From: Pezicula radicicola
Lineage: Eukaryota; Ascomycota; Leotiomycetes; Helotiales; Dermateaceae
Length of the DNA stretch: 64,000 nucleotides
Direction: 5' to 3'
Assembly (NCBI GenBank): GCA_003008705.1
Contig: PDUO01000013.1
Span: 20,702-84,701 of the forward strand
The position numbers were made by a program, and so were the translations under genes. Position 1 is the first letter of the stretch. Each line of letters starts with the position of its first letter. Of this stretch, positions 1-12,067 are shown piece by piece. The notes beneath the pieces are model-generated. The model worked only from the letters and a program-made list of their open reading frames with translations. It ran no database searches and was not told where the DNA came from.

Positions 1-400
1 TTAGATTATATATAAAATATAATTATAATTTAAATACCTCTATTATACTATAATAATAATATTATATATTAAATAAACTATTATCTAAGAGTCTTTAAGA
101 TTATAAGAAGTTTAAAGTAAATATAAAAAATTAATATATATTATTATTATTAATACTTAAAGAGAGTTTAATATAGATTATAAAATTAATACTTTTATAC
201 TTTATAATTTTTATCTTTTATATAGTATCTTTTATCTATAAAATCTATTAGTATTATTATAATTTATATATTTAAATAAAAAAGAATCTAGTTAATTAAA
301 CTTTATTACTAAGGAGATAATTAGATATTATTATTATATAGAAAATAAAGAAAGAAAATAGTAATATTATATCTAAAATTAACTATTACTACTAAAATAA
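1..400. repeat. Extremely AT-rich block
   Basis: This stretch is almost entirely A and T, dense in TpA steps, with no open frame of useful length. It ends sharply near 400-420, where base composition returns to normal. In filamentous ascomycetes such blocks are usually old transposons degraded by C-to-T mutation (RIP-like). That reading is inferred: I cannot recognise any transposon protein or terminal repeat here, and the block runs off the left edge of the window. Confidence 0.6.
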
Positions 401-955
401 TCACTATCGTGGCTTAGATACTTCACAGAGGTTTTTTTGGTGGTAGGGGTATTTTTTAGGTCTAAACTACTTTGGGAACTCCCATAAACTCCCCCGAACT
501 CCCCAGCCAATCAGAGCCCGCGCCCCTAAAAATCCTCTGCCGAAGCGTCTGATTTACCTGAGATAAGTGAATAGTACGAGTAGATCCATAATTTGCTTCA
601 AAAACGTGCGGGGAGTCTTATCATGGTTGGATATACAAAAGACATAAGTGGATGATCCGTATGAAGCCCCCTTCGTTTATCGACCCCCTTACTTCGCCAA
701 ACGAACGCTCCGAAATCGGATACGTTGCCCCATCTTCAGAAGCGAGCTTGAAAGCTCAATATCAAGTACATAAATTGACTAGAAATCACATACTTATCTC
801 AAGTAGCTACATATCTTCTTCAAATACAATCAATTGACTTACTTCCCTTGGATTTCACCAGAACTACCAACGAACTCGCAATCATCGATACTTCATCCAG
901 CCTCTCTAGGTTCTACTATCCCCATAACTCTCAGAATTCGTTTGAGATAACAATC
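401..955. other. Spacer upstream of the methyltransferase gene
   Basis: Normal-composition sequence with no convincing gene. The 61-codon open frame at 652-837 has no recognisable motif. Near 478-512 there is a short C-rich stretch in which AACTCCC is repeated. The segment probably contains the promoter and 5' leader of the gene starting at 956. Confidence 0.4.
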
Positions 956-2140
956 ATGACTGCTATTCAGGAGGATCATTGGTCTGCTAGTGTGAGTCTT
1001 TTAACATTTTAGTAGTTGGGATTTGGGTGTTAATGATGGATCTAGGCATATCAAAATTCAGCTGCTTTTGTACCTAAATTAGCTACGAAGGTTTTGGGGT
1101 GGTTGGAGGTTGGGGTTGATGATGTTATTTTGGATGTTGGTTGTGGTGGTGAGTCTTTTTCCCCCATCTTTGCTTTCCTTTTGGTCGTCATTTAAAAATG
1201 GAGGGGGTTGAAGGGAATGAAGAGAAGAATGTTTACTTCATTTAGACTTTCTCCTATCAACATCTCTTTGGATTAGAGAGAAGGATTTGAATTTGCTTTG
1301 TTTTGTTTTCAAGGAGAAAGGAATTGGATAATGCTAATGATTGAGATAGATGGAATTCTTAATCTTCAGATTGCGGAAGTTTTGAAGAAGGGGAAGGGAA
1401 GGATTCATGGGATTGATAGTTCAGAAGCTATGATTGCTGCTGCGAAACGAGATGCGAAAGCTGCTGGTGTGGAGGAGAAGTGTACTTTTGAAGGTACGTT
1501 AATGTCGAACTGTGCTCGCTTATACGAGGTATAGCTCTCTTGAAGGACCTATTTGGCTAATTTGAGATACCAACATGTAGTTTTCGACGCAACCTCAGGA
1601 CCAGTCGGCACAGAACAATACGACAAGGTATTCAGCAACGCAGCCATGCACTGGATACTCAGACCAGTCGAACACCGAGAATCTTTCTTCCGCTCCATCC
1701 ACACCTGTTTAAAACGCAACGGAACTTTCGTTTTCGAAATGGGTGGAATGGGTAACGTAGGTGAAATGCGTACAGCGCTGCTCTCTGTAATCAGCCGCCG
1801 TGTAGGTATTCAAAAAACAAGGGAAATTGATCCATGGTTTTTCCCGGATGAAATTTGGATGACGAGGATGTTGGAGGTTACGGTTGGTGGGTTTAAGGTT
1901 GAGAGGATTGAGAGGGAGTTTAGACCTACTAGGGCTACTGAGGGAGAGGGTGAGGGGGTTGGTATTAGGGGGTGGGTTGTGTTCATGGGGAAACAATTTT
2001 TTGATGTTATTGAGGATAAGGAGGAGAGGAGACGGTGTGTTGATGAGGTTGTTGAGTTGCTTGGGAGTGTTTGTGCTAGTCCGGGCGGTGGGGATTGGAT
2101 TGGTTATGTTAGGTTGAGGGCTATTGTAAGGAAGGTTTAG
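956..2140 (+). CDS. SAM-dependent methyltransferase (Methyltransf_11 / trans-aconitate methyltransferase-like)
   Basis: Four exons, join(956..991, 1046..1148, 1350..1493, 1581..2140), give a 280-residue protein with consistent phases. Motif I of class I methyltransferases is split across an intron and reads LDVGCGDG. It is followed by an acidic strand end (HGIDSSEAMI) that should bind the ribose of S-adenosylmethionine. The later segment YDKVFSNAAMHW is typical of the trans-aconitate methyltransferase-like group. The protein is probably soluble and cytosolic; the substrate cannot be told from sequence. The C-terminal third is glycine and glutamate rich, and its DNA is biased to G and T, unlike the other genes here. 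The intron at 1149-1349 is long for this genome and has a TGCTAAT branch site. The gene sits beside an AT-rich block and a lone zinc-cluster regulator, so it may be an accessory gene. The methyltransferase fold is well supported. Confidence 0.85.
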
Positions 2141-3366
2141 ATGAGTTTTATAAGCAAGAGTTAAGAGTTAAGGAGTTTCTTCTTTAATGGTCTATGTTGT
2201 TAAACATTAGATTAGAGCTTATTAAAGTAATCGGTGTAAAAAGTAACTCGAAGATATATTGAAGCGTCTAATCTAGCACGTTACGCTTGTTATAAGGAAT
2301 CCCTTACAAAACCAACACTCTAGTTTCCTGTCCCTATCTACATTATACGCTTTAAGAATATTAGAACATTATCTTTATTTTTGATTTAATTAATAGAATA
2401 CACTTCAATTGTTATTTCCTAGTAGCTGAACCCACTACGGAGGTATGTAATAATCCATTATATATTCCCCTTAAATCTCGCTTAATTAAGGGACTCTCGA
2501 CAAAGGTAGCGAAAGACTTCCTGATGTCGTTCCAACAGTGAGAGTCAGTATTGAAAAGAGCCTGGATTCTCAAGGGTAGCCGTGAAGTTGGGTAAACTCA
2601 TAAAAACTTCTCTCCTTCTCAAATGAAGGTAGTTCTCCACTCAATAGTCCATAACTTCGATCCGTACTATTTTTCGTACCCTGTTCAAAATCATACTTAT
2701 AGGCTTTCAGTCCTAGAATTTTGCCATGTCTGAATCTCCCGAATTGTTTAGCAGTGACGACAAGTCAATTTAAGAATGTGGTCATCTTATCTATACCGCA
2801 TTCGCCATCAACTAATTGACTTAATTCCAAGCGCAATCATGGTGCATGTAGTCCCATTCCGTAATCTCCTTCAAGTTACGCCTGATCCAGTAAATCCCAC
2901 TGTTCTTTCAGCGCAGTTGCTAACGCAGAAGTTCTCCATCCCGTGGCCTTTTCCATTTTCTGTAGGAATGATATCGCCACTTGTCTCTCGTTAGGACAAC
3001 TCAGGTAGTAGCCACCTACATGTAGTACTTGTTAGCTTTCTAGAGAGCCGGCTTGGAAAACTTTCATGAACTTACAGAGAGATAGTATATGACAAGTTGT
3101 GAACCACGCATTCTGTACATTGGGGTTCCCAAGTGACAGACCAATTATAATACCTATATTCTTTGCTACGGATTTCTGTCGTAAGTCAGCATGAATTATT
3201 GGAATCGTTTTGTTGCCATACTAACCTCAACAATTTTTCTTACTCGAAAAGAATCAAACCCAGCTGATGGAGAGATAGGTCTGTATGCTTGGAGCACAAT
3301 AGCTGCTAGATAGTTATATTGCACACCCGCAACTAGATACAATCAGATTTAAAGTACCATATTTTC
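2141..3366. other. Intergenic, no gene seen
   Basis: About 1.2 kb between the methyltransferase and the 3' end of the zinc-cluster gene. The only open frame over 70 codons (2776-2994) has no recognisable feature. Around 2422-2447 there is a short match to the left end of the fold-back element at 13.9 kb (AGTAGCTGA followed by CTACGGAGGTA). Confidence 0.4.
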
Positions 3367-5131
3367 CTAAGACGACACACCATGAACAGCACTGAGTAGC
3401 CACATCTGAGGAAAAACAATTCCTTGTTCGGGATCCGGTTCTTGAATGCTAATGGGATCGAAAGTAGACGGTTTCGAAATTTTCCACTCTTCTATTGCCG
3501 AAGCCAAACTATTCCATTCTTCTGTGGTTGTAGTTCGGTCTGGATCGAATGCATACGAGATTACTTTTGCAAGTAAATACACCGAGATATTGGCCCACCC
3601 ATCATCCTTTCGCTTTAAGAAAGCTGTAGACTTCTCATAGTTCTCTAGCCTAATAGTGAGAGGCTGTTTAAACACCAGCGAAACATAAATATCTTGCCGT
3701 AGAGAAACCCAGCTTAAGGCTTCCCCGAGCCCTCCCGATGAGGTAAACCTGGCTATTGAATTGAGAATTTTGTTGGCACCAAGTAAATGACACTTCGGAT
3801 CAACGACTTAAGGTCGTGGTCAGCATGCGAATTTTGACTGTGTCGGAAACCCTGAAGTATGCTTACATTCCCTCTCCTCGTAAAGTCGTAGCATAACAAT
3901 TGCCGCAAGCAAATTTTCATCGAATGTATCTTCTGTCTCCGAGAGTATGGGAATCAGCAGCGATAAGCTTTTGCTGTAGTACAATGACGATTCGCTCAGA
4001 TCACCACCTGACAGCAGAAGCAAATTTTGAGATGAGAAGGCGAAAATTGCGTTCAACATTACTGGGCTTTGCATCGCCATTTGCGGGACAACGGTTGCAA
4101 AATGGCGATTCATATCACATACATCTGCCTAGAAAACCAAAATAAGTTAGCAACCGAATCAGAGATGTAATTTTGAACGGCTACATACCCACGGTGCTAA
4201 ATTTTCAATATAGTGCCGAAGCAAGACGGCCTGTCTTTCAGATACTAACTGAGAGGCTGCTGGCCGCAATGACTTTGAAATGTTCTCATTTATCGTTGAA
4301 TGTAGAGATAGGCTACTACGAGGACTAGTGATTTCTTGTGTATCAAGGCGATGGAAGTTGGGCTGGGGCGAAAGTGACGAATGTTCGGCATTGATAAAGT
4401 CATGGTGGCCTCTCGCTGGAGATGCATGTGGCTGGCTGCTGAGCAATGTGTTTTGTATATCTGAGATCTGATTGATTATTCTGTCAGGGCATAAGCTGGT
4501 ATATTCATCCTCCCTAGTTTGCGGATTACTAAAGTGATTCTCTAAAATTCCTGAGCCGAAGGCCGTCGGAGAGTCACAACTGTCGAAAGTGGACACTATT
4601 GGTTGATTTGGCTCAGGATCAGGGGGCTCAGAGTACTCATCCTCTTCACTGCCTGAGCCAATAGTGTCATCTACAATGAAGTTTGCTAATCATTTTTAGC
4701 ATCCTTCTCTAAAGACAACTGGAGAAGAAGAGCTCACCAATAGCCGGTGTCGAAAGCCAGACTTGCCTTGGACTGTACACAAAATCCACCCTTCTCTTCT
4801 TCTTATCGCGACCCCTTCTTTGGGATACAGAGTGTACCTGCTTGAATCGAAAGGCCCGATTTCGCTCGCACTTGTTCTTGGTCTCGGAACAGTTTACGCA
4901 ACTCTGATTTTCTCCTTTGAAGATGCCTTGTAATAAAAGAAAGTTAGGTAACCGAGGCTCCTATGTCAATAGAAATAAACAATAATGGGGCGTAAACCTA
5001 CATTTCCGATGCTGCTGACGGCAGTTCTTGCTACATGCAATGTCATCAGGATAGCTTCCGAAACAGGAATGTTTTTGATGTGAGTTAAGTGAGATGCAAA
5101 GATCAACTCACCATCCACTTAGTGGAGCCAT
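3367..5131 (-). CDS. Zn2Cys6 transcription factor with fungal-specific regulatory domain (ARCA-like)
   Basis: Six exons, complement join(5131..5112, 5054..5002, 4926..4738, 4670..4189, 4128..3867, 3806..3367), give 481 residues. The N-terminus holds six cysteines, built across two introns as ACSKNC, then RKC, then SCVNC and NKC. The spacing is CX3CX6CX8CX2CX6C. The canonical fungal cluster begins CX2C, so one extra residue sits in the first knuckle. A basic stretch (RRGRDKKKRR) follows, as expected for DNA binding. After a serine-rich linker comes the regulatory region, with HYIENLAPW, DVCDMNRHFATVVP and the family hallmark DENLLAAIVMLRLYEE, then CHLLG. This matches the Fungal_trans_2 / ARCA-type domain. 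The protein should be nuclear; its targets are unknown. The start was chosen because it gives a short first exon whose splice reconstructs the cluster in frame. No neighbour suggests a pathway apart from the methyltransferase on its 3' side. Confidence 0.83.
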
Positions 5132-6785
5132 AGTAACTGGCGTGTCAGAGCGTTTGCATTACGAAGATATTATATTTCTCTTTTGGGCGTTCAAGTCTAG
5201 GTGCTTTCCTGCTCAAGAAGGTTTCCATGCACTGAACATAGAAGGTGCAATAGCCAAAAGAGGGGTAAAGTGGAGTGCATTACCGAGATGGCCGATGAGA
5301 CTACTAGTGCTCTGGGCGACCCGGTCAAGCCACTTTCTCTTTGTCTTTGTTCAGTCATATCTGTGGTTTACTTAGTGAGTTATTTGGCATAGTGCGGCCA
5401 CTTATAATTTTGTTATATACCGTACGAATTAGATTATAAAAGGTCTTTTTGATTAGGGCAACCGAGTTACCCAAGTCAAGTGAGTTGCCTAAGTCAGCTG
5501 AGCTAGCTGAGTTGCCTAAGTCAAGTGGGTTACTCAAGTCTATCTATTATCTCTGAATACATAGTTATTCAATATGATTTCTTATAAACTAACTCGTATG
5601 ATGCTCAAATCAACCAAAGATAAAAGATACAAATTTTCAACGCTGTCTACTACTTGTACTTACTGTCCAATTGCTTAAAAAAAATACCTAAAATCGATTC
5701 TATCGTAACAGGTAAGCATTACAACGTTCAACGTGGTAGTTTTCCTAGGACAATGCAATATCTAACCGATCTTTATCAATACGAGATCTAATAGCACCCA
5801 GAGCTACCCAATTTACCTTCTTGACATCACAACTCGCTTAGTGTGTAAAAGTAACCACAAAAAGTACCTTTTATACTTTTATACCTGGTGAGGAGAACCA
5901 CGAGGCTTAGTTTATTATATGATTAAGCTGTAACGCTAATTCTTTCCTACAATTCTAAGCTTTCAATGAACCAAGCATTACCTAGGCGAAAGGTATTATA
6001 CTTATATCTAGTCTTTAATATAGCTACTTACTTAGCACAACACCCACCACAACACGTTACCTCGCTAGTAAACAACTACCTACCCCCTCTCTTCTTTTAC
6101 AACTAATTAATCACGAAAGAACACACAATCAACTATCTCACTCCGTATCAAATCCTCATCCCTCCCCGTTATCACATCACATGCCAATCAAGACCAAGGC
6201 CTCGCTTAACCACCATCCAATCCCATAATAATTCAGATTCAGGGGGTAATTTAAAGAAGTCGCTTCTTCCTCAAAAACGGCCCCCACTCCAGAATGATCC
6301 TCAACCAGTAGCAGATCAAACCAATCTTATCTCACCCCCCACAGATTCGAATCTGGTTAAGATGTGCAACAAAAAGCAATTATCGACATCGCGAGCGACT
6401 ATGACGAATCACGTGGTAACGTATTTAAACAACCAAGTACAACAAATTTTAACGCAATGGACCTATCTCAAATGAATGATTCTTCTTAATTCATATTATA
6501 TATACATTAGTAAACTTCTATGTATTTACAATCGTTTTGGAACGCAGTAACGTTTCATTCTTCGCGGAAGCCCCCAATCTCTCCCTTCCATTGCATCCAG
6601 TCGCGTCCCATAAAAGCTCGCTCGTTCGCATGAAATATATGAACCATTCGAAGTATAATACCCAGAAGTATAAGACACAATTCTTCCCAAGACGCCGTAC
6701 TGAATTTTGGTAGGTCTAACAGAAGCGCCATCGCCATGAATTAATCTGCAAAGATCGTTCCATATGCACAATCGTAGGGCTCGGG
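5132..6785. other. Intergenic region with a minisatellite
   Basis: About 1.65 kb between two minus-strand genes. It contains the degenerate 18-bp minisatellite listed separately (5455-5540) and otherwise low-complexity AT-leaning DNA. The part near 5132 should include the promoter of the zinc-cluster gene. The part near 6786 should include the 3' UTR of the histidine kinase. A palindromic T-arm-like sequence at 6341-6356 does not belong to a complete tRNA. Confidence 0.4.
5455..5540. repeat. Degenerate 18-bp minisatellite, locus A
   Basis: Units related to GAGTTGCCTAAGTCAAGT are repeated about four to five times with point changes; some carry GGGTTACTCAAGTC. The reverse complement matches the 18-bp units at 19117-19255 and 44998-45082. 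On the minus strand the units translate as repeats of DLGNS. That open frame is short and probably not a gene. Confidence 0.65.
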
Positions 6786-9700
6786 TTATGGACCACGAAC
6801 AGTCCTTTCACTATCCATCCATCTCCGACTGACGGTCGGTCTGCTACTGCTCCTCTCTGCTCCCCTGTCAGGGGTGCCTCGAGGAGTGCCATGCTGAGCA
6901 TTTAGACTTTCTGCTTCCTCGTCTGTTATGCTTGAGCTGTGCGCTATAAATTCGGCCCTTGGAGTCCGCGGCGTACTCTGATTCAACTTGTCCACATTTT
7001 CGATAGTAAGTTTTTGCCCTTGGTTCTGATTCCCGTCGTGAGTGACTAGTCTATCTAATATCCCTGGACCTGCTACAGAGATGAGCTTGTTGTCTCTAAG
7101 ACTCGCGGCCTTCTCATCGGCGGCCTCTCTGCGCTCGGCTCTATCCGCCTCAGATTCTGGTCCTGGTATTGTGATCCTCTGTGATTCCCTACGCTCGCTT
7201 ATTGTCGGTCTTGGAAACTCCAGTGAATGCTTTTTCCCTGGAGAAGGAGCCTTTTTCGGACTTCCACCCTGCCCGTAAATCGGAACAGTGGCAGTGCCGC
7301 AGTTATGTTCTTCGGACTCTGAACAGTCACTCCAGAAACTACCGTATTTGGTTGGTGGAACACGCCTGTTGACGGACCACCTGATGAGCATTTTCTCAAG
7401 GGTATTGCTCTTCACTGGCTTCGCCAAATAGTCATCCATCCCTGCCTTTTGACACTGAGTTCTTTGTTAGCATTCCTGTTGTATAGAACATGAGGAAATG
7501 AATCGCTAGTGGGAAAGTATGCATTGATAATAAGAAGAGACTTACTTTCTCTCTGTCACCGCTAATTGCTGAAGCGGTCATTGCTATTGAGAAAGGAGTT
7601 AGTGGTGTTCCAGGGGTATCTATTTAGTGAAGGGGGGTTTGCTCATAGCTGCATGGCATATATTGGGAGTATAGACATGTCTGAAGGCTCTGGAACGCCA
7701 TTGAGATATTTAGACTTGGTGGTTACTTACCTACGATGGGTATCTCACGTGTGGTAACATTGTAAGGTGAGTGATGACGAATGATGTGCGTGGCTCGGTA
7801 TCCACTAAATTGCTAGTCAGCCACCCTGAGCTCTTTACAACATAGATCTAGGGCCTAGTCTAGGACTCTTTAACTGCAGTGGTAGCTGGATAGTTTGAGT
7901 TGCTTGGGCAAACCAAGTAGATCAAAAAGTGACCACCACCTGTGCTACCACGCACCCATAAAACGTAGAAGAGAATACCACTTACTCAATCCTAGGCATT
8001 TGACAGTCCATGAGAATTATGTCCGGTTTCGGATGCTTTGGGTGTGGCTCTTGGGTGGCGAGAAGATAATCAAGGGCCTCCTCTCCGTTCCAAACAGCTT
8101 CCACTGAGAACCCAAGTTTACGGATAGTCTTGAGAGCGATTTGCTGATTTATTGCACTGAAAGAGAGAAGCATTAGAATATGACATTGCAGAATATTCAT
8201 TGGCAAGGGTAATCCAAACTTACTTATCTTCAACAAGCAGGATCTTGGTTTTGGACCGTTCTTCACGAGGCAAATCTAACTCGGGAGGTGTGAAAGGAAA
8301 TGGCTTCGCCCTCGAATTTCGATGACCCTCGGAATTTTCAGAATTGCAAGAGACGCTCATTTCGGATTGTAGACGGTCTGGAAGGGTACCTACATCCACC
8401 ATGGTAGTTGATCCATCATGATATTGTGGCTTGTTGAATGGAATCCAAAACGTAGCTGTAGTCCCAGACCCTAGATTGGATTCAAGATTGATTCCACCTT
8501 TCATGAGATCAACTAGATTCTTCGAAATTGTCAAGCCCAGTCCTGTCCCACCAAATCGTCGTGCGGTTGAAGAGTCTGCTTGACTGAAAGGCTTAAAGAG
8601 CCGTTTTCTGACTTCCTCTTCTATGCCAATCCCAGTATCCTCCACGATAAACTTAATCTGGATAGTATCTGCATCTTCTTTTTCCTTCAAGACACGGAAC
8701 TTGACAGATCCTTCGGAAGTAAACTTAATGCTATTAGTGAGGAGATTAGTAATTATCTGACGCACTCGTCCAGGATCTCCAAGGACAACAAGGTCATTGG
8801 CACCACCGATCTCGATCTGCGACTCGAAAATCAAATTTTTGCGCTCGGCAGCGAAACCAAGCATCTTGCTGACATCGCGTACGACCACAGATAACGAGAA
8901 TTGCACTTCCTCGATATCCAACCTCCCTGACTCGACTTTGGAGAAGTCCAGAATGTCGTTTATGACAGTGAGCAAGCCGTTGGCAGATCGTTGAACATTC
9001 TCGGCGCATTCCCGTTGCTCTTCATCCAAATCAGTATCGAGAAGAAGTTCGGCCATTCCAATGACACCAGCAATTGGCGTTCTGATCTCGTGGGACATGT
9101 TAGCAAGGAATTGAGACTTCAATCGAGAAGCTTCTTTTGCTGCTGTTTCATTCGCTAGCAGTCTTTCGTTTGCCAGTTCCTGAGCTTGTAGATCCGCCTC
9201 CCTGTCTTTGAGTTCAGTAACATCCATGCTGACCCCAATTACGCCATCGATAAAAGCATTGTTTTCACGATCGCCACCTTCCTTTTCGCCAAGAACCGGT
9301 ACAAACCGTGTCCGATACCAACGACCATCAATAGTATGCTCGTGTACGTCCTCCATTGTCTTGCCAGTTAGGATATCTTCAATAGGTTGTAATGGACCAG
9401 GAACGGGCTCTCTTTCATAACTCGTAGGGTTTTGGAGTCGGAAGAACACGTCGTAGACGTTCTTGCCGATAAAGTCTTCACTCTTTGAAACCTTGCCACT
9501 ACTACTCTTACTCTCGTCCCCAGAACTAGCATCACTATCCGGATCCCAGATAAAAGCCCCTTCGAGGAGGGTTAAGTTCCGGTTGCGGTCGACAGAAAAT
9601 AGTGTGACTATTTGATTATTACAATTAGCGCTTCTTACAGGAGGATCTAGGAGCACTAAAGCATTTTCACAAGAGAATGATGCCCATCTCAAGATTTCTT

Positions 9701-12067
9701 AGGAGAAAGACTGAGGAAATATATTGTACGAACCGTGAGCATGCGTAATTACACTCAGTAGCTGTTGACGAGTTCTCCTGGCTGCAAATCGAACTTCAAC
9801 CGCATCATGGATGTCGGTGCATGTCCCATACCATTTTTCAATGACACCAGTTTCCTTATTTCTCATGCACACCGCTCGTCCCAACATCCATCTCCATTCG
9901 CCATCTGCTCTGCGGTATCTATACTCTGCGGTGTACGGCTCACCCGTCTTCAAGGAATGTTCCCAACGTCTACCGGTGGCCGCTATATCGTCTGGATGCA
10001 ATGGCAGTTGCCAACCCATTCCTAGTGACTGCTCCTCTGTGAGTCCAGTATACTCGTACCAACGCCCGCTAAACCAATCATGTATTCCTTCGGGCGTTGT
10101 CGTCCACACCAATTGGGGCAAGCTGTCGCAAATCAGTTGAAATCGTTGTTCGTCCTGGTCTTTGATATGATTGATCTCTTTCTTTATTTTAGTTATATCT
10201 CTGCAAGTCACAACTCCAGCAAGGAATTCTCCAGTGCTCTCATTGCAGATGGCTTCACCCAAGCAGTCGTAGAATATCTTTTCTTCTGTATCTGGGTCAT
10301 ATATTCCAATTTTTCGACTTTCGAAGGGTGTTTGCGTGCTCACCAAAACCGAAATTGGATATTCAGAGGGCTCTAGCCGCCTTGTAAATGTCTCATCCCA
10401 GACATGCCACTTCTCAAGAACATCTAAACCATCTCTCACCACGCCCGCATCACTCGATTTGTGAAAGAGACGACGAGCAGCTCTATTTGGAATAGTCAGG
10501 CTCTGGTCTTTCCACATAGCCAGGATTGGTATTTCAGTATTGTCAAGCAGGGCATCCTTCATCATTAGAACTTTTTGTAGACTAGAAGGCGCACTCGCAA
10601 GGGTTGACCTTGTAGGTGGGCCAAGTGGTGGAAAGACTGAAGAACTCAGTACCGCATTCGTGGGGCTCGTTATCGCTGATGATGTGGAACTAGACGTATG
10701 CAATGACCCACGATGTGAGCTACGCCCAGAACCGGTAGACGATTGACTTGATCGCGGCAATGAGCCCGAATCCGAGGACATCTTTCCAGAGCCATGTGCC
10801 ATAGGCCGAGCCACCTTTCTAGACTGGCCCTTGGGGTCAGGCAACGATGTCTGTCTGGAATCAGCATTTGTGAAGGTGAGTGTATAGAACCTCTCGTCCT
10901 CGACCTCCCAAATTGAGATTATCATCTTTGCGAATAAATGACTACTCGCAGGCATAGGCTTTAGCTTACTATCCCGACTTGCGAATAATGACGCCGAGAT
11001 TTGCGCTGTTGCAAGGACTACCTCGACTACAGCATCATGAACGAGGCCTCGGTACTTATTTGCGCTAGACCTTCTACTGAGAGATGGTCGTTCAGATCTC
11101 TCTGCCGTTGGTGTTATCCCTCCATCGGATTTTCGTTCTTGAGCGGGTGTGTCTTCGCCATGAGAGCCCAAGTCAGCTGCAAGGCCCTCGAGAAAGCTTT
11201 CCCAAGTGACCCATACAGGCCTTCCATCTTGCAGCAAATCGATCCCTAAGGAGAAAATGGAATCAGTGACTGCCTTATTAGAATAAACTTGAAGTGTGAA
11301 GGAAAATAATTAACGCGTGAAAGCGACAGACACATGGTGTGCTGGGCGTGCACAATGGTGTCAACTATTGAACTGACTCAATTTACCCAGAAATTCAAGT
11401 AGGCTATCCTACTACTATCGACACTGTTCCCTATAGTAGATAGAAGGTACCGTAGGTTGAGCGAGTGTGAGCGGCAGCAAACCACTGAGTTCTCTTAGCC
11501 TTAAATTATATTGATTTTGGTCTCCAACCAATATCTAAGCAATCGCCTAAGTCGTAAGACCAGAATTGGGAAAGCATAAATCTTGCCAATTCACTTACCA
11601 AGCTGACTCAAGGTTTGGCCTCGGAGTCTGTCCAACGCTGATATTCCGTCGTCGCTTGAGTTATCTTCAGGTCCATCTTCCAATCCAAACAACCTTCCCA
11701 TTGCCTCATTGGCCAGAACCACAGTCTTAAGGCTGTTCAGAACCATCAAGGGAATTGGCAAGTATTGAAGAGCGGCAATTGCTAGGTGAGCTGCGGAAGA
11801 AACCCCACCCAAGTCCAAATCCAAAAGACTGCTATTTCCTAAGCCTCGCCGTTGGGGCGACTGGCCACGGTCGTCGAAATAGCTTCCGGCTTGTAGTGAT
11901 TCGATTCCATCGATCTGGCCTGGAGGTATTTGAAGAGATGATATAGGTCGCTGGTGGTCGTCGAAGTAGGATTCTTGTGCTATAGGCATAGGGCCCGCCG
12001 ACGAGGGAGAGGTCCCATTTGGCAGGCTATCGACAGAATTCATTTCTATTCCAAGCGCATCGAGCAT
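6786..12067 (-). CDS. Hybrid histidine kinase with multiple PAS domains and C-terminal receiver
   Basis: Seven exons, complement join(12067..11599, 11245..9734, 9607..8224, 8156..7986, 7804..7731, 7583..7546, 7454..6786), give 1438 residues. Domains in order: a PAS-like segment around residues 105-150; a serine-rich linker; a second PAS-like segment near 375-420; a PAS_3 domain near 520-640 ([18 protein letters not shown]); another PAS region at 655-795. Next come a HisKA H-box with phospho-accepting His833 (SHEIRTP), and an ATPase with its N box, DTGIGI and GGTGLGL. The receiver has the VEDN acidic start, Asp1171 (ILMDCQMP) and Lys1228 (AKPV). A charged tail of about 200 residues follows. 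There is no membrane segment, so it should be a cytosolic sensor feeding a phosphorelay through an HPt protein. It resembles the fungal PAS-type hybrid kinases such as TcsA/Fos-1, but the exact Catlett group is uncertain. Intron 1 (353 nt) is unusually long. The start is the first ATG of the first exon; an upstream exon cannot be excluded. Confidence 0.92.

Noticed and set aside
956..5131. Small biosynthetic cluster made of the methyltransferase and the zinc-cluster regulator
   Set aside because: No synthase, P450, transporter or other tailoring enzyme is nearby; two genes next to an AT-rich edge are not enough.
6341..6412. Perfect T-arm-like palindrome AGATTCGAATCT, with tRNA-like spacing downstream
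   Set aside because: The palindrome alone explains the match. The acceptor stem does not pair and there is no good A box.
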